NCBI GenBank assembly: GCA_044356555.1
Contig: JBIKWB010000021.1
Coordinates: forward strand, 1-64,000
Direction of reading: 5' to 3'
Origin: Tous-C4FEB sp044356555
GTDB taxonomy: Bacteria > Verrucomicrobiota > Verrucomicrobiia > Opitutales > Opitutaceae
Length of the DNA stretch: 64,000 bases
The notes under the pieces are model-generated. The model was not told the DNA's origin. It saw only the letters and a program-made list of their open reading frames with translations, and did no database searches. Positions 41,634 through 50,288 of the stretch are shown here, piece by piece. The position numbers were made by a program, and so were the translations under genes. Numbering within the stretch: position 1 is the stretch's first letter; every line of letters starts with the position of its first letter.

Positions 41634-43067
41634 TCAGACCATGTCGGCGATCGTCCAGCCCTTGCGGTAGGTCGGGTAGATCAATTTGTCGGCCTCGGGG
41701 TTGTTCGTCTTCATCGCGACGGGATCCCACGTGAACTTTCCGCCCACGAGAATCGCCATCGTGCCGAGGCAAACCATCTCGGTAAACGGCACCGAGTATT
41801 CGAAGTTCGAACCGGCAGCGAGCGGGTTGTTGGCGCGGATCGCGGCGGTCCATTCGTAATGCGGATTGTTCTCCGGCACGCGGGGAATCGTCTTCGGCGG
41901 GAACGACGGCGTGAGCTCCCGGTGCAACGACTCCGGGATAAAGCGCGGGCTGTTGCAGTAGTCGTTGCCGTCGTACACGGTGCCCTTGCTGCCGATGATG
42001 AGCTGGCCGCCTTTGGCGAGTTGGCGGCTTTCTTCCATCTGCGCGGGTTTCGCGGGCTTCTCGCCGCCTTCGTACCAGGTGAGTTTGACGGGCGGGAGGT
42101 TGCCGCGCGCGGGGAACTGATACTCGACGATGGCCGACTTTGGGAACGCGATCGGGCTCTTGCCCACGATCTTCTTGAGTTCGACGGTCGTCGGCGCGCC
42201 AAGTTTCAAATTCCAGTAGGCGGCGTCCATAATGTGGCAGGCCATGTCGCCAAGCGCGCCGCAACCGTAGTCGATATACCCGCGCCATTTGAACGGATGG
42301 ATCGCGTTGCTGTAAGGACGATCCGGAGCGCGGCCGAGGAAGAGATCCTGCGAGAAACCTTCCGGCGGCGTATCCGCCTTCGGCCACTCCTGCATGCCCT
42401 GCGGCCACACGACTTGCTCTTTGCCGTCGGGTCCCATCGCGGCCGAACGGTTGGTCCAGATTTGCGCCTCGCGCACCTCGCCGAGCACGCCCGCATTGAA
42501 CCATTCCTGCACGAGACGAATGCCTTCGCCGGCGTGGCCTTGGTTGCCCATCTGGGTGCAGACGCCGTTCAAGCGCGCCAGCCGCAACAGCTCACGCGCT
42601 TCGCCGACGGTCTGCGTCAGCGGCTTCTGCACATAAACGTGTTTACCCAGCATGATGGCCATGTAGGCCGGCAAGAAGTGCATGTGGTCCGGCGTCGAAA
42701 CGCAGACCGCGTCGATCTGGTCGTCCATCTCGAGCAGCATCTTCCGAAAATCGGTGTAGCGCTTCGCATTCGGGAATTCCGCGATCAGCTTCTTGCGGTT
42801 GCTGCCCCCCCGGGGGGTATCCAAATTCCAATCCACATCGCAGAGGGCGACGACGTCCTCGTTTTTATGCGGCATAATGTCCGAGAAGCCCTTGCCGCCA
42901 CAACCGATCTGCGCGAGGCGGATTTTGGCGCCGGCCGCGATCGGCCGCGGCTTGCGCGGATTCTTGGCCAGCGTCGCGCAGCCGGCGAAGCCGAGCATCG
43001 ACGCGGCCACGGCGGAAAACGCGATGAAGTCGCGGCGATTCATATGATTTGAGGATGATTCATTCAT
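41634..43067 (-). CDS. Gfo/Idh/MocA family oxidoreductase, exported
   Basis: The 477-residue protein carries a twin-arginine lipoprotein signal (MNRRDFIAFSAVAASMLGFAGC) beginning eight residues after the first ATG; ATG 43043 is an equally plausible start. The Rossmann nucleotide-binding part (KIRLAQIGCGGKGFSDIMPH, VVALCDVDW, DAVCVSTPDHMHFLPAYMAI) and EKP-equivalent KHVYVQKPLTQTVGEARELL identify an NAD(P)-dependent sugar or cyclitol oxidoreductase. Such exported versions are numerous in Verrucomicrobia and Planctomycetes. With the isomerase and TonB receptor it suggests periplasmic modification of a sugar. Confidence 0.92.
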   Translation of the reverse strand: MNESSSNHMNRRDFIAFSAVAASMLGFAGCATLAKNPRKPRPIAAGAKIRLAQIGCGGKGFSDIMPHKNEDVVALCDVDWNLDTPRGGSNRKKLIAEFPNAKRYTDFRKMLLEMDDQIDAVCVSTPDHMHFLPAYMAIMLGKHVYVQKPLTQTVGEARELLRLARLNGVCTQMGNQGHAGEGIRLVQEWFNAGVLGEVREAQIWTNRSAAMGPDGKEQVVWPQGMQEWPKADTPPEGFSQDLFLGRAPDRPYSNAIHPFKWRGYIDYGCGALGDMACHIMDAAYWNLKLGAPTTVELKKIVGKSPIAFPKSAIVEYQFPARGNLPPVKLTWYEGGEKPAKPAQMEESRQLAKGGQLIIGSKGTVYDGNDYCNSPRFIPESLHRELTPSFPPKTIPRVPENNPHYEWTAAIRANNPLAAGSNFEYSVPFTEMVCLGTMAILVGGKFTWDPVAMKTNNPEADKLIYPTYRKGWTIADMV

Positions 43068-43415
43068 AACTTGGGGGGATTGAGGGGATCGGAGAGCCAG
43101 ACGCTTGCCACCGAGGGCGGATGCTCACGGTTAGAAAAAATTAACCCAATGCAACGCCTGTGATGCGTGCTGCCGAAATAATCTTACCCACTTATGCCTC
43201 CCGTCGCTTCTGCGCTGCAGGCTTGCCGCCCGACCCGCCCCGACTTCCCCGTCACCACCCGCACCCCCGACCATCCCATCATCCGCGGCCCCGCGAAAAA
43301 CGTCACCTTGCTCGCCACCGCGCTCCGTAGCGCCACCGCTGCAGTCCGCGAGTTCGTTCGCCGGCACACGCCGTTCCTGCTTTGCCCGCCGCCGGCAAGT
43401 TCCCACATTGGCCCC
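43068..43415. other. Divergent intergenic region, no gene seen
   Basis: It lies between the minus-strand oxidoreductase operon and the plus-strand DinB-like gene. It presumably holds both promoters. Readings from 43194 can be translated but look non-coding upstream of the DinB-like domain. Confidence 0.5.
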
Positions 43416-43955
43416 ATGCCCGTCGAAACCTACCTCTCTCTCGCACTCCGCGAGTTCGCCCGGCTCCGGCAGATCGCCGACCGTGCCATCGCCCAGCTTC
43501 CACCGGGCACGTTTACCACCCCACCAGCGCCCGGCGACAACAGCGTAGCCGCCATCGTCAAGCACGTCGGCGGCAACTTGCTCTCCCGTTGGACCGATTT
43601 CCTCACGACCGACGGTGAGAAACCCGGCCGCGACCGCGACACCGAGTTCGTTGTCTTGCCCACCGACACGCCCGAGCACCTCCTCAACCGTTGGGCGCAG
43701 GGCTGGGCCGCGCTCTTCACCGCGCTCACCCCGCTCACCGCCGCCGATTTGGACCGCACCATCACCATCCGCGGCGAGCCTCTCACCGTCCTCCAAGCCG
43801 TCCAACGTCAGCTCACCCACTACGCCTACCACGTCGGCCAAATCGTCTACATCGCAAAACACTTCGCCGGCCCCCGCTGGCAAAGCCTCAGCATCGCACC
43901 CGGCCAATCCGCCGCCTTCAACCGCGCGCCGACGAAGTATCTGGAGAAATCCTGA
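43416..43955 (+). CDS. DinB/DUF1572-like protein
   Basis: The 179-residue protein starts at ATG 43416, where DinB homology begins (MPVETYLSLALREFARLRQI). It is a four-helix protein with VKHVGGNLLSRWTDF and a HYAYHVGQIVYIAKHF segment; the three His residues are the metal-binding triad expected of DinB/YfiT-like proteins. The family includes metal-dependent thiol transferases, but most members, including DUF1572, are uncharacterised. An upstream extension in frame lacks support. Confidence 0.85.
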   Translation: MPVETYLSLALREFARLRQIADRAIAQLPPGTFTTPPAPGDNSVAAIVKHVGGNLLSRWTDFLTTDGEKPGRDRDTEFVVLPTDTPEHLLNRWAQGWAALFTALTPLTAADLDRTITIRGEPLTVLQAVQRQLTHYAYHVGQIVYIAKHFAGPRWQSLSIAPGQSAAFNRAPTKYLEKS

Positions 43956-44029
43956 GCGGCGTCGCTTTCCCGCGCGCTCGGCTGCGCCAACCGAAAGTCC
44001 CCGTCGGCCCGCTTGGGCTTGTGCTGCCC

Positions 44030-44058
44030 GCTACTCGGTCCTCACTACCCGCTACTCC
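44030..44058 (+). repeat. CTACTC-type heptamer array
   Basis: Units CTACTCG, GTCCTCA, CTACCCG and CTACTCC keep a 7-nt period and end 4 bp before the WD40 start codon. Confidence 0.62.
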
Positions 44059-44062
44059 TGCC

Positions 44063-45127
44063 ATGCAACTGACCAAACACTGGGCCACCCAACTCGACGA
44101 CTACGCCATCGACCTCGCTTGGTCCCCCGACGGCGCCCAACTGGCCGCCGCCAGCTCCGCCGGCCCCGTTTCGCTTTTCGCCTCAGCCGACGGGAAAAAA
44201 CTCCACGAGCTCCCCGGCCACACCAACGGCACGAACTGCCTCGCCTGGCAGCCTTCCGCCTCAACCTCCGGCTCTCAACCCTCACCCCTTAACTCTCAAC
44301 TTCATCTTGCCACCGGGGGCCAAGACGGTGCCGTGAAATTCTGGGACGCCACCGCCGGCCAACACACCGCGACCGCCCCCCTCGGCCCCACTTGGGTCGA
44401 ACACCTCGCCTGGGTCCCCCAACCCGAAACCCCCAACCCGAAACCATCCCTCCTCTTCGCCTCCGCCGGCCGCAAACTCGTCGCCCTCCGCGCCGACGGC
44501 TCCGTGGCCCACGCCTTTCCCCTCGCCGCCAAATCCATCTCTGCCCTCGCCGCCCAGCCCGCCGGCGGCTGCGTAGCCGCCTCGCATTTCGGCGGCGTGC
44601 AGCTCTGGGACGCCGATGATTTTGTCCTCCAGAAAGAGTTCCCGTACGCCAACGGCATCCACGCCCTCGTCTGGTCGCCCGACAACCGCTGGCTCGTCTC
44701 TGGCAACCAAGACCCGAGCGTTCACCTCTGGATTCCGGAAACCGATGTCGAACTCCACATGAGCGGCTACGAGTCGAAAGTGAAACACCTCTCATACGAC
44801 CACACCTCGCGCTGGCTCGCGACCGGCGGCGGTCGCGACGCCTGCATCTGGGACTGCGCCGGCGAGGGCCCCGAAGGCCGCGAACCCGCCATGCTCCCGC
44901 ACAACGCGCCGGTGTGCGCCGTCGCTTTCCAGCACGCCCACAGCCTCCTCGCCACCGCGAGCCTCGACGGCGTCGTGCAACTCTGGAGCCCCGAGCGTGC
45001 CAAACCCCTCCGCGCCACCGTAAAAATGCCCGCCGCCGCGACGAAACTCGTCTGGTCCCCCGACGACCGCTTCCTCGCCATCGGCTCCGAAAAAGGCGCC
45101 GTCTACGTGCTCAAGAGCGAGGCGTGA
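44063..45127 (+). CDS. WD40 repeat protein
   Basis: The 354-residue protein has no signal peptide. It contains about seven WD40 blades (AIDLAWSPDGAQLAAASSAG, LATGGQDGAVKFWDATAGQ, IHALVWSPDNRWLVSGNQDP, HLSYDHTSRWLATGGGRDAC, LVWSPDDRFLAIGSEKGAVY). A heptamer array inserts SQPSPLNSQL-type residues between blades. WD40 propellers are binding scaffolds; the partner is unknown. The last 123 bp (45005-45127) recur at 48125-48247 after the next gene. Confidence 0.9.
   Translation: MQLTKHWATQLDDYAIDLAWSPDGAQLAAASSAGPVSLFASADGKKLHELPGHTNGTNCLAWQPSASTSGSQPSPLNSQLHLATGGQDGAVKFWDATAGQHTATAPLGPTWVEHLAWVPQPETPNPKPSLLFASAGRKLVALRADGSVAHAFPLAAKSISALAAQPAGGCVAASHFGGVQLWDADDFVLQKEFPYANGIHALVWSPDNRWLVSGNQDPSVHLWIPETDVELHMSGYESKVKHLSYDHTSRWLATGGGRDACIWDCAGEGPEGREPAMLPHNAPVCAVAFQHAHSLLATASLDGVVQLWSPERAKPLRATVKMPAAATKLVWSPDDRFLAIGSEKGAVYVLKSEA
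44272..44302 (+). repeat. In-gene heptanucleotide array
   Basis: Units CTCTCAA, CCCTCAC, CCCTTAA and CTCTCAA are translated inside the WD40 protein, between blades. Confidence 0.72.
45005..45127 (+). repeat. Direct repeat, left copy (3' end of WD40 gene)
   Basis: These 123 bp include the last WD40 blade and stop codon. They match 48125-48247 at 120 of 123 positions; the three differences are transitions (45043, 45101, 45103). Confidence 0.92.
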
Positions 45128-45215
45128 TTTCGTCGGGAGGATTTCTATTTTTTTCCTACCACCGACGGGAAAATGCCGCGCGGCGGTTGACGTGAAGGGT
45201 CGCATAAAGTCTCAT

Positions 45216-48122
45216 ATGCGTCATTGGGCTAATATCTTAGCTCATGACCAACCTACCGTGCCCTTCCTCTCTTCTTTCCCTGCCCGCCTCATTACCCTCA
45301 CCACGCTTGCCGTAGCCGCGCTCGCGTTCCCCGGCGCAGCCCGGGCTCAAACCCCGCTCGCCCCATCCGCACAAACTCACGTCGCCGCGATTGGCGCCGC
45401 CCCGCTCCGCGCTCCCGCTAGCGCCGACTTTGCCCCCGGCGGATCGCTCACCCTCGAGGGTTGGTTCTACCTCACCGCCAACACGCCCTACGCTTGGCTC
45501 ATGGGCAAAGGCCTCGCCACCAGCGGCACCGATCCCTTCGTCAGCTTCGCGCTCCAACTCAATAGCGACGGCACCAAACTCGCCTTCCTCACCTCCAACG
45601 GCGTCGCCGGCAGCTACCGCGAACTCGTCGCCCCCGCCGCCGTCCCGCTCCGCACGTGGACGCACGTCGCCGCCGTCCTGGAAAATGGCACCACCACTCG
45701 CCTCCTCGTTAACGGCACCATCGTCGCCTCCGGCACCGCCGCCGGCGCGCCACTCGCCGCACCCTCCGTCCCCTTTGGCGTCGGCAGCGCCTACCTCGCG
45801 AACGGCGGCACCAATTACCCCGGCTTCCCCGGCTTCGCCCGCCACGTCCGCTTGTGGTCCACCGCGCGCACGGCCGCGCAGATTTCTACCGATGCGTCCG
45901 TCGCGCTTCCCTCCAATCGCACCGGCCTCATCGCCGCCTGGCCATTGGACGAATCCTCCGGCGCCACCGCCCGCGATCTCAGTGGTGCGAATCGCGCGCT
46001 CACCGCCGCCTCGGGCCAGCTCTCGGCCGCGCGCCTCGCGATCCTTGAAGCCGGCCCCTCCTTTGCCTTCTCAAACACTGCCGTGACCGACAATTCCCTC
46101 CGCGCCGCGAGCGACGGCCACCTGATCGATTTCGATTCCGATGGTGACCTCGACCTCATCGTCACCCAACTCGCTTGGCCGCCCACGGTGCCTGAAACGC
46201 GCACCCGTCTCCGCGCTTTCCGCAACAATACCGGCGCGTTTTCCGATGTCACAGAAGCCGTGCTTGGTAACGTCACCATGGTCCACCCCCGCCACTCCCA
46301 TGTTGCTGATTTCAACCGCGACGGCCGCGCCGACCTCATCATTATCGGCCACGGCACCGATACTCGTCCTTACCCCGGCGAGCAGTCCAAGCTCTTCATC
46401 CAAACTGCCGACGGTCGCCTCGCCGACGAATCGACCACTCGCCTTCCCGCCCGCCTCAGCTTCACCCACCACGTCGCCGTTGGCGACATCGATGGCGACG
46501 GCGATCTCGATATCTATATGGCCAACGTCAACGGCGGCGACGTCGGCCCGCGCTTCTACCTCAACAACGGCACGGGCATCTTCACCGAAGCCGCCGACCG
46601 TCTCCCCGCCGACATCGCCAACCGCACCAACGGCCGCAACTACACCGCCAGCCTCTTGCTCGACCTCACCGGCGACGGCCGCCCTGAGCTTGTCCTCGGA
46701 CCCGGCGACGCCGGCTCCAACGAAATCCTTCTTAACAACGGCACCGGGCACTTCACCCGAGACGCCCGCTACGCCCTTCCGCCCAAAATTCTCGGCACCC
46801 GTTCAACCACCGTCGCCATCGCAACCGCAGATTTTAACTCCGACAGCGCCCCCGACCTCCTCCTCAGCACCACCGGCGGCACGATCACTATGCCCGACGG
46901 TAATGTGGTCGACGGCTACAGCGTTCCCGGACTCCAGCTCCTGTTCAATCGCGGCGACGGCACCTTTTACGACGCCACGGATACCGCGGGCTTCACTTGG
47001 TCGGCCAGCGAACTCTGGGTCCTTTGGACCCGGCTCGGCGATTTCGACAGCGATGGTCGCACCGATATTCTCGCGGTGGTTAATACCTCCTCAGGTGGCT
47101 GGGTCCATCGCCTCTTTCTCAATCGCGGTGCCGGCCGCTTCATCGAAGCCAGCGAAGCCTACACTCCCTTCAGCAATTCCAACGCTTTCTTCCTCGTCGG
47201 CGATTTTGACCGCGACAGCCGCCCCGACATTCTCAGCGCCAACAACCAATCCGTCTCCGTCGCCCGCTCCGTCAAACCCATAGCTCGCGCCCTCTTCCAG
47301 ACCACGCCCGATGATGCCGGCCGCATCACCGGCCTCTCGATCCGCTCCCAAGCCGGCACCGGCAGCCAAACCCTCATCACCGGTTTCTCGCTCGGCGGTG
47401 TCGGCACCAAGCCGCTTCTCGTCCGCGCCACGGGTCCCGCTCTCGCCGGCTTTGGCGTTCCGGGCACCCTCTCCGACCCCAAGATCGAGCTCGCCCCGCT
47501 GGGTGGCGCCACCTTCGCCACCAACGACGATTGGGGCGGCACCACCGCTTTGAAAAACACGTTCACCGCCGTCGGGGCCTTCCCCATCGCCGATGCCGCC
47601 AGCAAAGACGCTGCACTCCTCGTCGCACCGAGCGCCGGCGGTTACACCGCTACGGTCACCGGGGCCAACCAAGGCACCGGCGTCGCCCTCGTCGAAGTCT
47701 ACGACGCGGGCACTGGCAATACCCCGCGCTTAACCGCCCTCTCGGCCCGCACCCAGGTCGGCAACGGCGCCGATGCGCTGGTCGCTGGTTTTTCCGTCAG
47801 CGGCAACGTCCCCAAGAAGCTCCTCATCCGCGCCACCGGACCGACCCTCGGCGTCTTTGGCGTGGGCGGCACCTTGGTCGATCCGGTGCTCGAAGTGCGC
47901 CCCCTCGGCGTCGACAACATCGTCGCAACCAGCGACGACTGGCGCGGCACCACCGCGTTGAAGGCAGCCTACGCTTCCGTCGGAGCGTTTCCTTTTGCGA
48001 GCGACGACAGCAAAGACGCCGCCATTGTCATCGAGCTTCCGCCCGGCGGCTACACGGCGACCATTACGGGGAAAAATTCAACGACCGGCGTCGCGCTCAT
48101 CGAAGTTTACGAGCTGCCCTAA
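45216..48122 (+). CDS. Large exported LamG plus FG-GAP/VCBS repeat protein
   Basis: From ATG 45216 the protein has about 968 residues; GTG 45192 and GTG 45258 are alternatives. After a signal peptide (LITLTTLAVAALAFPGAARA) comes a LamG-like jelly-roll (about 25-210; LTLEGWFYLTANTPYAWLMG), then FG-GAP/VCBS calcium-binding repeats (HLIDFDSDGDLDLIV, VADFNRDGRADLIIIG, VGDIDGDGDLDIYMA, LGDFDSDGRTDILAV). The C-terminus has two tandem repeats of about 115-120 residues, each ending GYTATxTG..TGVALxEVY, a type common at the ends of verrucomicrobial exported proteins. A surface adhesin or carbohydrate-binding role is inferred. It is flanked by the 123-bp direct repeat. Confidence 0.88.
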   Translation: MRHWANILAHDQPTVPFLSSFPARLITLTTLAVAALAFPGAARAQTPLAPSAQTHVAAIGAAPLRAPASADFAPGGSLTLEGWFYLTANTPYAWLMGKGLATSGTDPFVSFALQLNSDGTKLAFLTSNGVAGSYRELVAPAAVPLRTWTHVAAVLENGTTTRLLVNGTIVASGTAAGAPLAAPSVPFGVGSAYLANGGTNYPGFPGFARHVRLWSTARTAAQISTDASVALPSNRTGLIAAWPLDESSGATARDLSGANRALTAASGQLSAARLAILEAGPSFAFSNTAVTDNSLRAASDGHLIDFDSDGDLDLIVTQLAWPPTVPETRTRLRAFRNNTGAFSDVTEAVLGNVTMVHPRHSHVADFNRDGRADLIIIGHGTDTRPYPGEQSKLFIQTADGRLADESTTRLPARLSFTHHVAVGDIDGDGDLDIYMANVNGGDVGPRFYLNNGTGIFTEAADRLPADIANRTNGRNYTASLLLDLTGDGRPELVLGPGDAGSNEILLNNGTGHFTRDARYALPPKILGTRSTTVAIATADFNSDSAPDLLLSTTGGTITMPDGNVVDGYSVPGLQLLFNRGDGTFYDATDTAGFTWSASELWVLWTRLGDFDSDGRTDILAVVNTSSGGWVHRLFLNRGAGRFIEASEAYTPFSNSNAFFLVGDFDRDSRPDILSANNQSVSVARSVKPIARALFQTTPDDAGRITGLSIRSQAGTGSQTLITGFSLGGVGTKPLLVRATGPALAGFGVPGTLSDPKIELAPLGGATFATNDDWGGTTALKNTFTAVGAFPIADAASKDAALLVAPSAGGYTATVTGANQGTGVALVEVYDAGTGNTPRLTALSARTQVGNGADALVAGFSVSGNVPKKLLIRATGPTLGVFGVGGTLVDPVLEVRPLGVDNIVATSDDWRGTTALKAAYASVGAFPFASDDSKDAAIVIELPPGGYTATITGKNSTTGVALIEVYELP

Positions 48123-48124
48123 CT

Positions 48125-48247
48125 CCCCTCCGCGCCACCGTAAAAATGCCCGCCGCCGCGACAAAACTCGTCTGGTCCCCCGACGACCGCTTCCTCGCCA
48201 TCGGCTCCGAAAAAGGCGCCATTTACGTGCTCAAGAGCGAGGCGTGA
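48125..48247 (+). pseudogene. Duplicated WD40 gene 3' fragment (right copy)
   Basis: The copy keeps the last WD40 blade and the TGA stop but has no start or upstream blades. It begins 3 bp after the stop of the LamG/FG-GAP gene. Together with 45005-45127 it brackets that gene. One of the differences changes Val to Ile and one is silent. Confidence 0.88.
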
Positions 48248-48309
48248 GTCTCTGAAACGGGACTTGTCTGAACTCCTATTCCGATCAGCTTCACGGAACG
48301 AACTCAGAA

Positions 48310-48529
48310 TTGCTCAAGCGCATCACCGTCGATGCCCGGCAAATGCGGCGGCCGGCCCTGCATTCGCGGGATGCGGATGCGCGTGACCGACATCCTGCAA
48401 CTCCTCAGCGCAGATGCATCCTTCGAGGAGATTCTGGAGGACTACCCCGATCTTGAGCGCGACGATATCCTCGCCGCGATCGCCTACGCAGCACACCAGA
48501 CCGATCACGTCATGCCTCAGTCGGCGTGA
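48310..48529 (+). pseudogene. DUF433 antitoxin-like gene with 5' frameshift
   Basis: The frame from ATG 48332 encodes KCGGRPCIRGMRMRVTDILQ and EEILEDYPDLERDDILAAIA, the DUF433 core. The family normally begins with RITVDP just before KCGG. That piece (LLKRITVD) is present at 48313-48333 but in another frame: one extra base separates GAT (Asp) from CCC (Pro). A 1-nt insertion therefore removed the native start. DUF433 proteins are antitoxins of DUF5615 PIN-like toxins. The remnant of that partner follows. Confidence 0.75.
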
Positions 48530-48543
48530 GATTCCTCATTGAC
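48526..48543 (+). pseudogene. Remnant of DUF5615 toxin start
   Basis: GTG AGA TTC CTC ATT GAC overlaps the DUF433 stop (GTGA) and encodes (V/M)RFLID, the usual first residues of DUF5615 PIN-like toxins. Similarity stops there, at the edge of a hairpin element. Confidence 0.5.
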
Positions 48544-48598
48544 CCCAGACGCGGAGCAAGCCCCGGCCTAGAGACGAGCCGTCTTAAGCGGGGTCAAT
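48538..48598. mobile_element. Hairpin end of an IS200/IS605-like element
   Basis: ATTGACCCC (48538-48546) and GGGGTCAAT (48590-48598) are perfect 9-bp inverted arms, with AGACG/CGTCT pairing inside. The structure directly follows the transposase stop codon, as subterminal hairpins do in IS200/IS605 elements, and it interrupts the toxin remnant. Confidence 0.62.
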
Positions 48599-48860
48599 CC
48601 GCGCCGGCCTGATTCTGGATGTATTGTTTGATGATCTCCAGAGGCGCACCGCCGCAGGAGATCAGGCAGTACGAAGGCGACCACAGCACAGGCTTGCGGT
48701 AGTGTCGCGCCAGATGGGCGCCGAAATCGCGGCGAAGCAGCCGCGATGATACGGTCTTCAAATTATTAATCAGCTTGGTCAGAGGGGTCGTGGGTTCGGT
48801 TTCAACCAGCAGATGAACGTGATCGGGTTCGCCGTTACACTCCAGCAGTTGGCATCGCAA
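48594..48860 (-). pseudogene. tnpA: IS200/IS605-type Y1 transposase, N-terminally truncated
   Basis: The remaining 88 residues have the HUH-type motif GEPDHVHLLVE, the region LIKxxNNLKTVSSRLLRRDF and WSPSYCLISCGGAPLEIIKQ with the catalytic Tyr just after (QYIQNQ). The normal N-terminal 40-50 residues ahead of this are missing; beyond 48860 in frame there is a stop and unrelated sequence. The element can no longer be active by itself. Confidence 0.85.
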
Positions 48861-49064
48861 CTACACGGCTCTAAAGAGGACACAGTCGTCGCGAATCAAA
48901 AATTCACATGCGTGCGCAACCGGAAAATCGGTCGAATCCGGGAAGCAGGGATAAGAATTTTCTTGCACGGAGCGTCTATCTGACGCGAGTTTACACAACA
49001 GTGGGGTTAATTTCAAATCCTTAGAGACACCATCCTTCCACAGCCACACCTAGATCCAATCACC
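48861..49064. other. Gap before the exopolysaccharide locus
   Basis: No gene was recognised in this lower-GC sequence. It marks the junction between the truncated transposase and the exopolysaccharide genes and should hold the promoter of the barrel gene at 49065. Confidence 0.4.
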
Positions 49065-50210
49065 ATGAAAACGAAAATGATTTCGAAACTCTGCTTCCTG
49101 TTGACTGCAGCCTCAGCGGTGACGGTCGATCTTCAAGCGGCACCTTACTTGGTCATAGGCGATGGAGCTGAATTATTTGTTACCGGAACAGTAGGCGTTC
49201 GCGCTGACGATAATGTGTTTCTCTCGACCGACGCTGGTCGCCGGGCTGGAACTGCTTCGCAAGTCGTGAGCGACACGATTTTTGAGATCACTCCCGGCGT
49301 TGATTTAACCTTTGGTAAGAACGCACAGTTGAAAGGCTCGCTATCGTCGGGTGTGGCGTTCGCGAATTATTCCGACAACGGCCGCTTGGACACAACCCTA
49401 GCTAACGTTAATTTCAGGTCGAACTACGATGACGGCAAACTTAAGTTAATCACGGCCGCCGGATATAATGAACTCAATCAAAACTCGGTCGATATCCGGG
49501 GTCTTACTCGGCGCGACCAGACGTTTCTCAACGGTGGCGGTGAAGTTTCAGTTTCTGAAAAGACCGCAGTTGCGGGCAAATTCTCTTTTGATAAGCTAAA
49601 CTACAAACGTGCGGCCTACAGTGACACCGACACGTTGGAGGTCCCTTTGGACGTGTTCTACAAGGTCTCGCCGAAGGTCGACATGTCGCTGGGGTATCGC
49701 TACCGCGACACGCAGGTGCAAATCGGTTCCGATTCCCAAGACAACTATTTTAACATCGGCGCTCGCGGCGAATTCTCGCCCAAGCTCACCGGCAGCTTTA
49801 ATGTGGGCTACAACCAACGTTCGCTTACGCGGGGTAAAGATCAGGATCAATTCGGTTTCAATGCCGACTTGGGTTACGAACTTACCCCCAAGACAAGCCT
49901 CAACTTTTCCGCTTCGAACGACTTTGGGACGAGCGCAGCCGGCGATCAGCAAAAGAATTTTTCGTTAAACGGTCGGGTTTCCACGAAGCTTTCCGAAGTT
50001 TGGTCCTTGGGCGGTGGGCTCTCCTACCGCGCGATTGAATACCTGACCCGCACCGACGACTACGTCGAAGGTCAGATCAGCGCGACCTACGTGGTGAACG
50101 CCTACGTCGGAGTATCTGCTGGTTACACCTATCGCAGTAACAGCTCCGATTTGCGTGGATCCGAATTCACGAACAACGTGTTCAGCCTGTCGGCCAATTT
50201 CCGCTACTAA
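49065..50210 (+). CDS. Outer-membrane beta-barrel protein of exopolysaccharide locus
   Basis: The 381-residue protein has a signal peptide and about 16 predicted amphipathic strands, with alternating patterns such as LKGSLSSGVAFANYSDNG and SLNFSASNDFGTSAA, and ends in Tyr (SLSANFRY). VTGTVGVRADDNVFLS near the start resembles the EpsL/BBP2-type barrels found beside capsule and exopolysaccharide genes. It is a candidate outer-membrane channel or anchor for the polymer. Base composition is clearly lower in GC than the genes to its left. Confidence 0.82.
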   Translation: MKTKMISKLCFLLTAASAVTVDLQAAPYLVIGDGAELFVTGTVGVRADDNVFLSTDAGRRAGTASQVVSDTIFEITPGVDLTFGKNAQLKGSLSSGVAFANYSDNGRLDTTLANVNFRSNYDDGKLKLITAAGYNELNQNSVDIRGLTRRDQTFLNGGGEVSVSEKTAVAGKFSFDKLNYKRAAYSDTDTLEVPLDVFYKVSPKVDMSLGYRYRDTQVQIGSDSQDNYFNIGARGEFSPKLTGSFNVGYNQRSLTRGKDQDQFGFNADLGYELTPKTSLNFSASNDFGTSAAGDQQKNFSLNGRVSTKLSEVWSLGGGLSYRAIEYLTRTDDYVEGQISATYVVNAYVGVSAGYTYRSNSSDLRGSEFTNNVFSLSANFRY

Positions 50211-50249
50211 CCAAGTTGGGCTGCTGGTGGGCCGTCTGATTTTCTCGAA

Positions 50250-50285
50250 ACGGGAGGGGATCTTTACGGTCCCCTCCCGTTTTTG
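50250..50285 (+). terminator. Strong intrinsic terminator before the Wza-like gene
   Basis: ACGGGAGGGGA (50250-50260) and TCCCCTCCCGT (50270-50280) form a perfect 11-bp stem, followed by TTTTGTTT. The next gene's ATG (50289) is only 8 bp further on. Confidence 0.88.
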
Positions 50286-50288
50286 TTT

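Noticed and set aside
41268..43052. 594-residue plus-strand reading opposite the oxidoreductase
   Set aside because: No domain; minus strand encodes a complete Gfo/Idh protein.
48861..49049. Missing N-terminus of the IS200-like transposase in frame
   Set aside because: The sequence after the in-frame stop has no similarity to the N-terminal part of the family.
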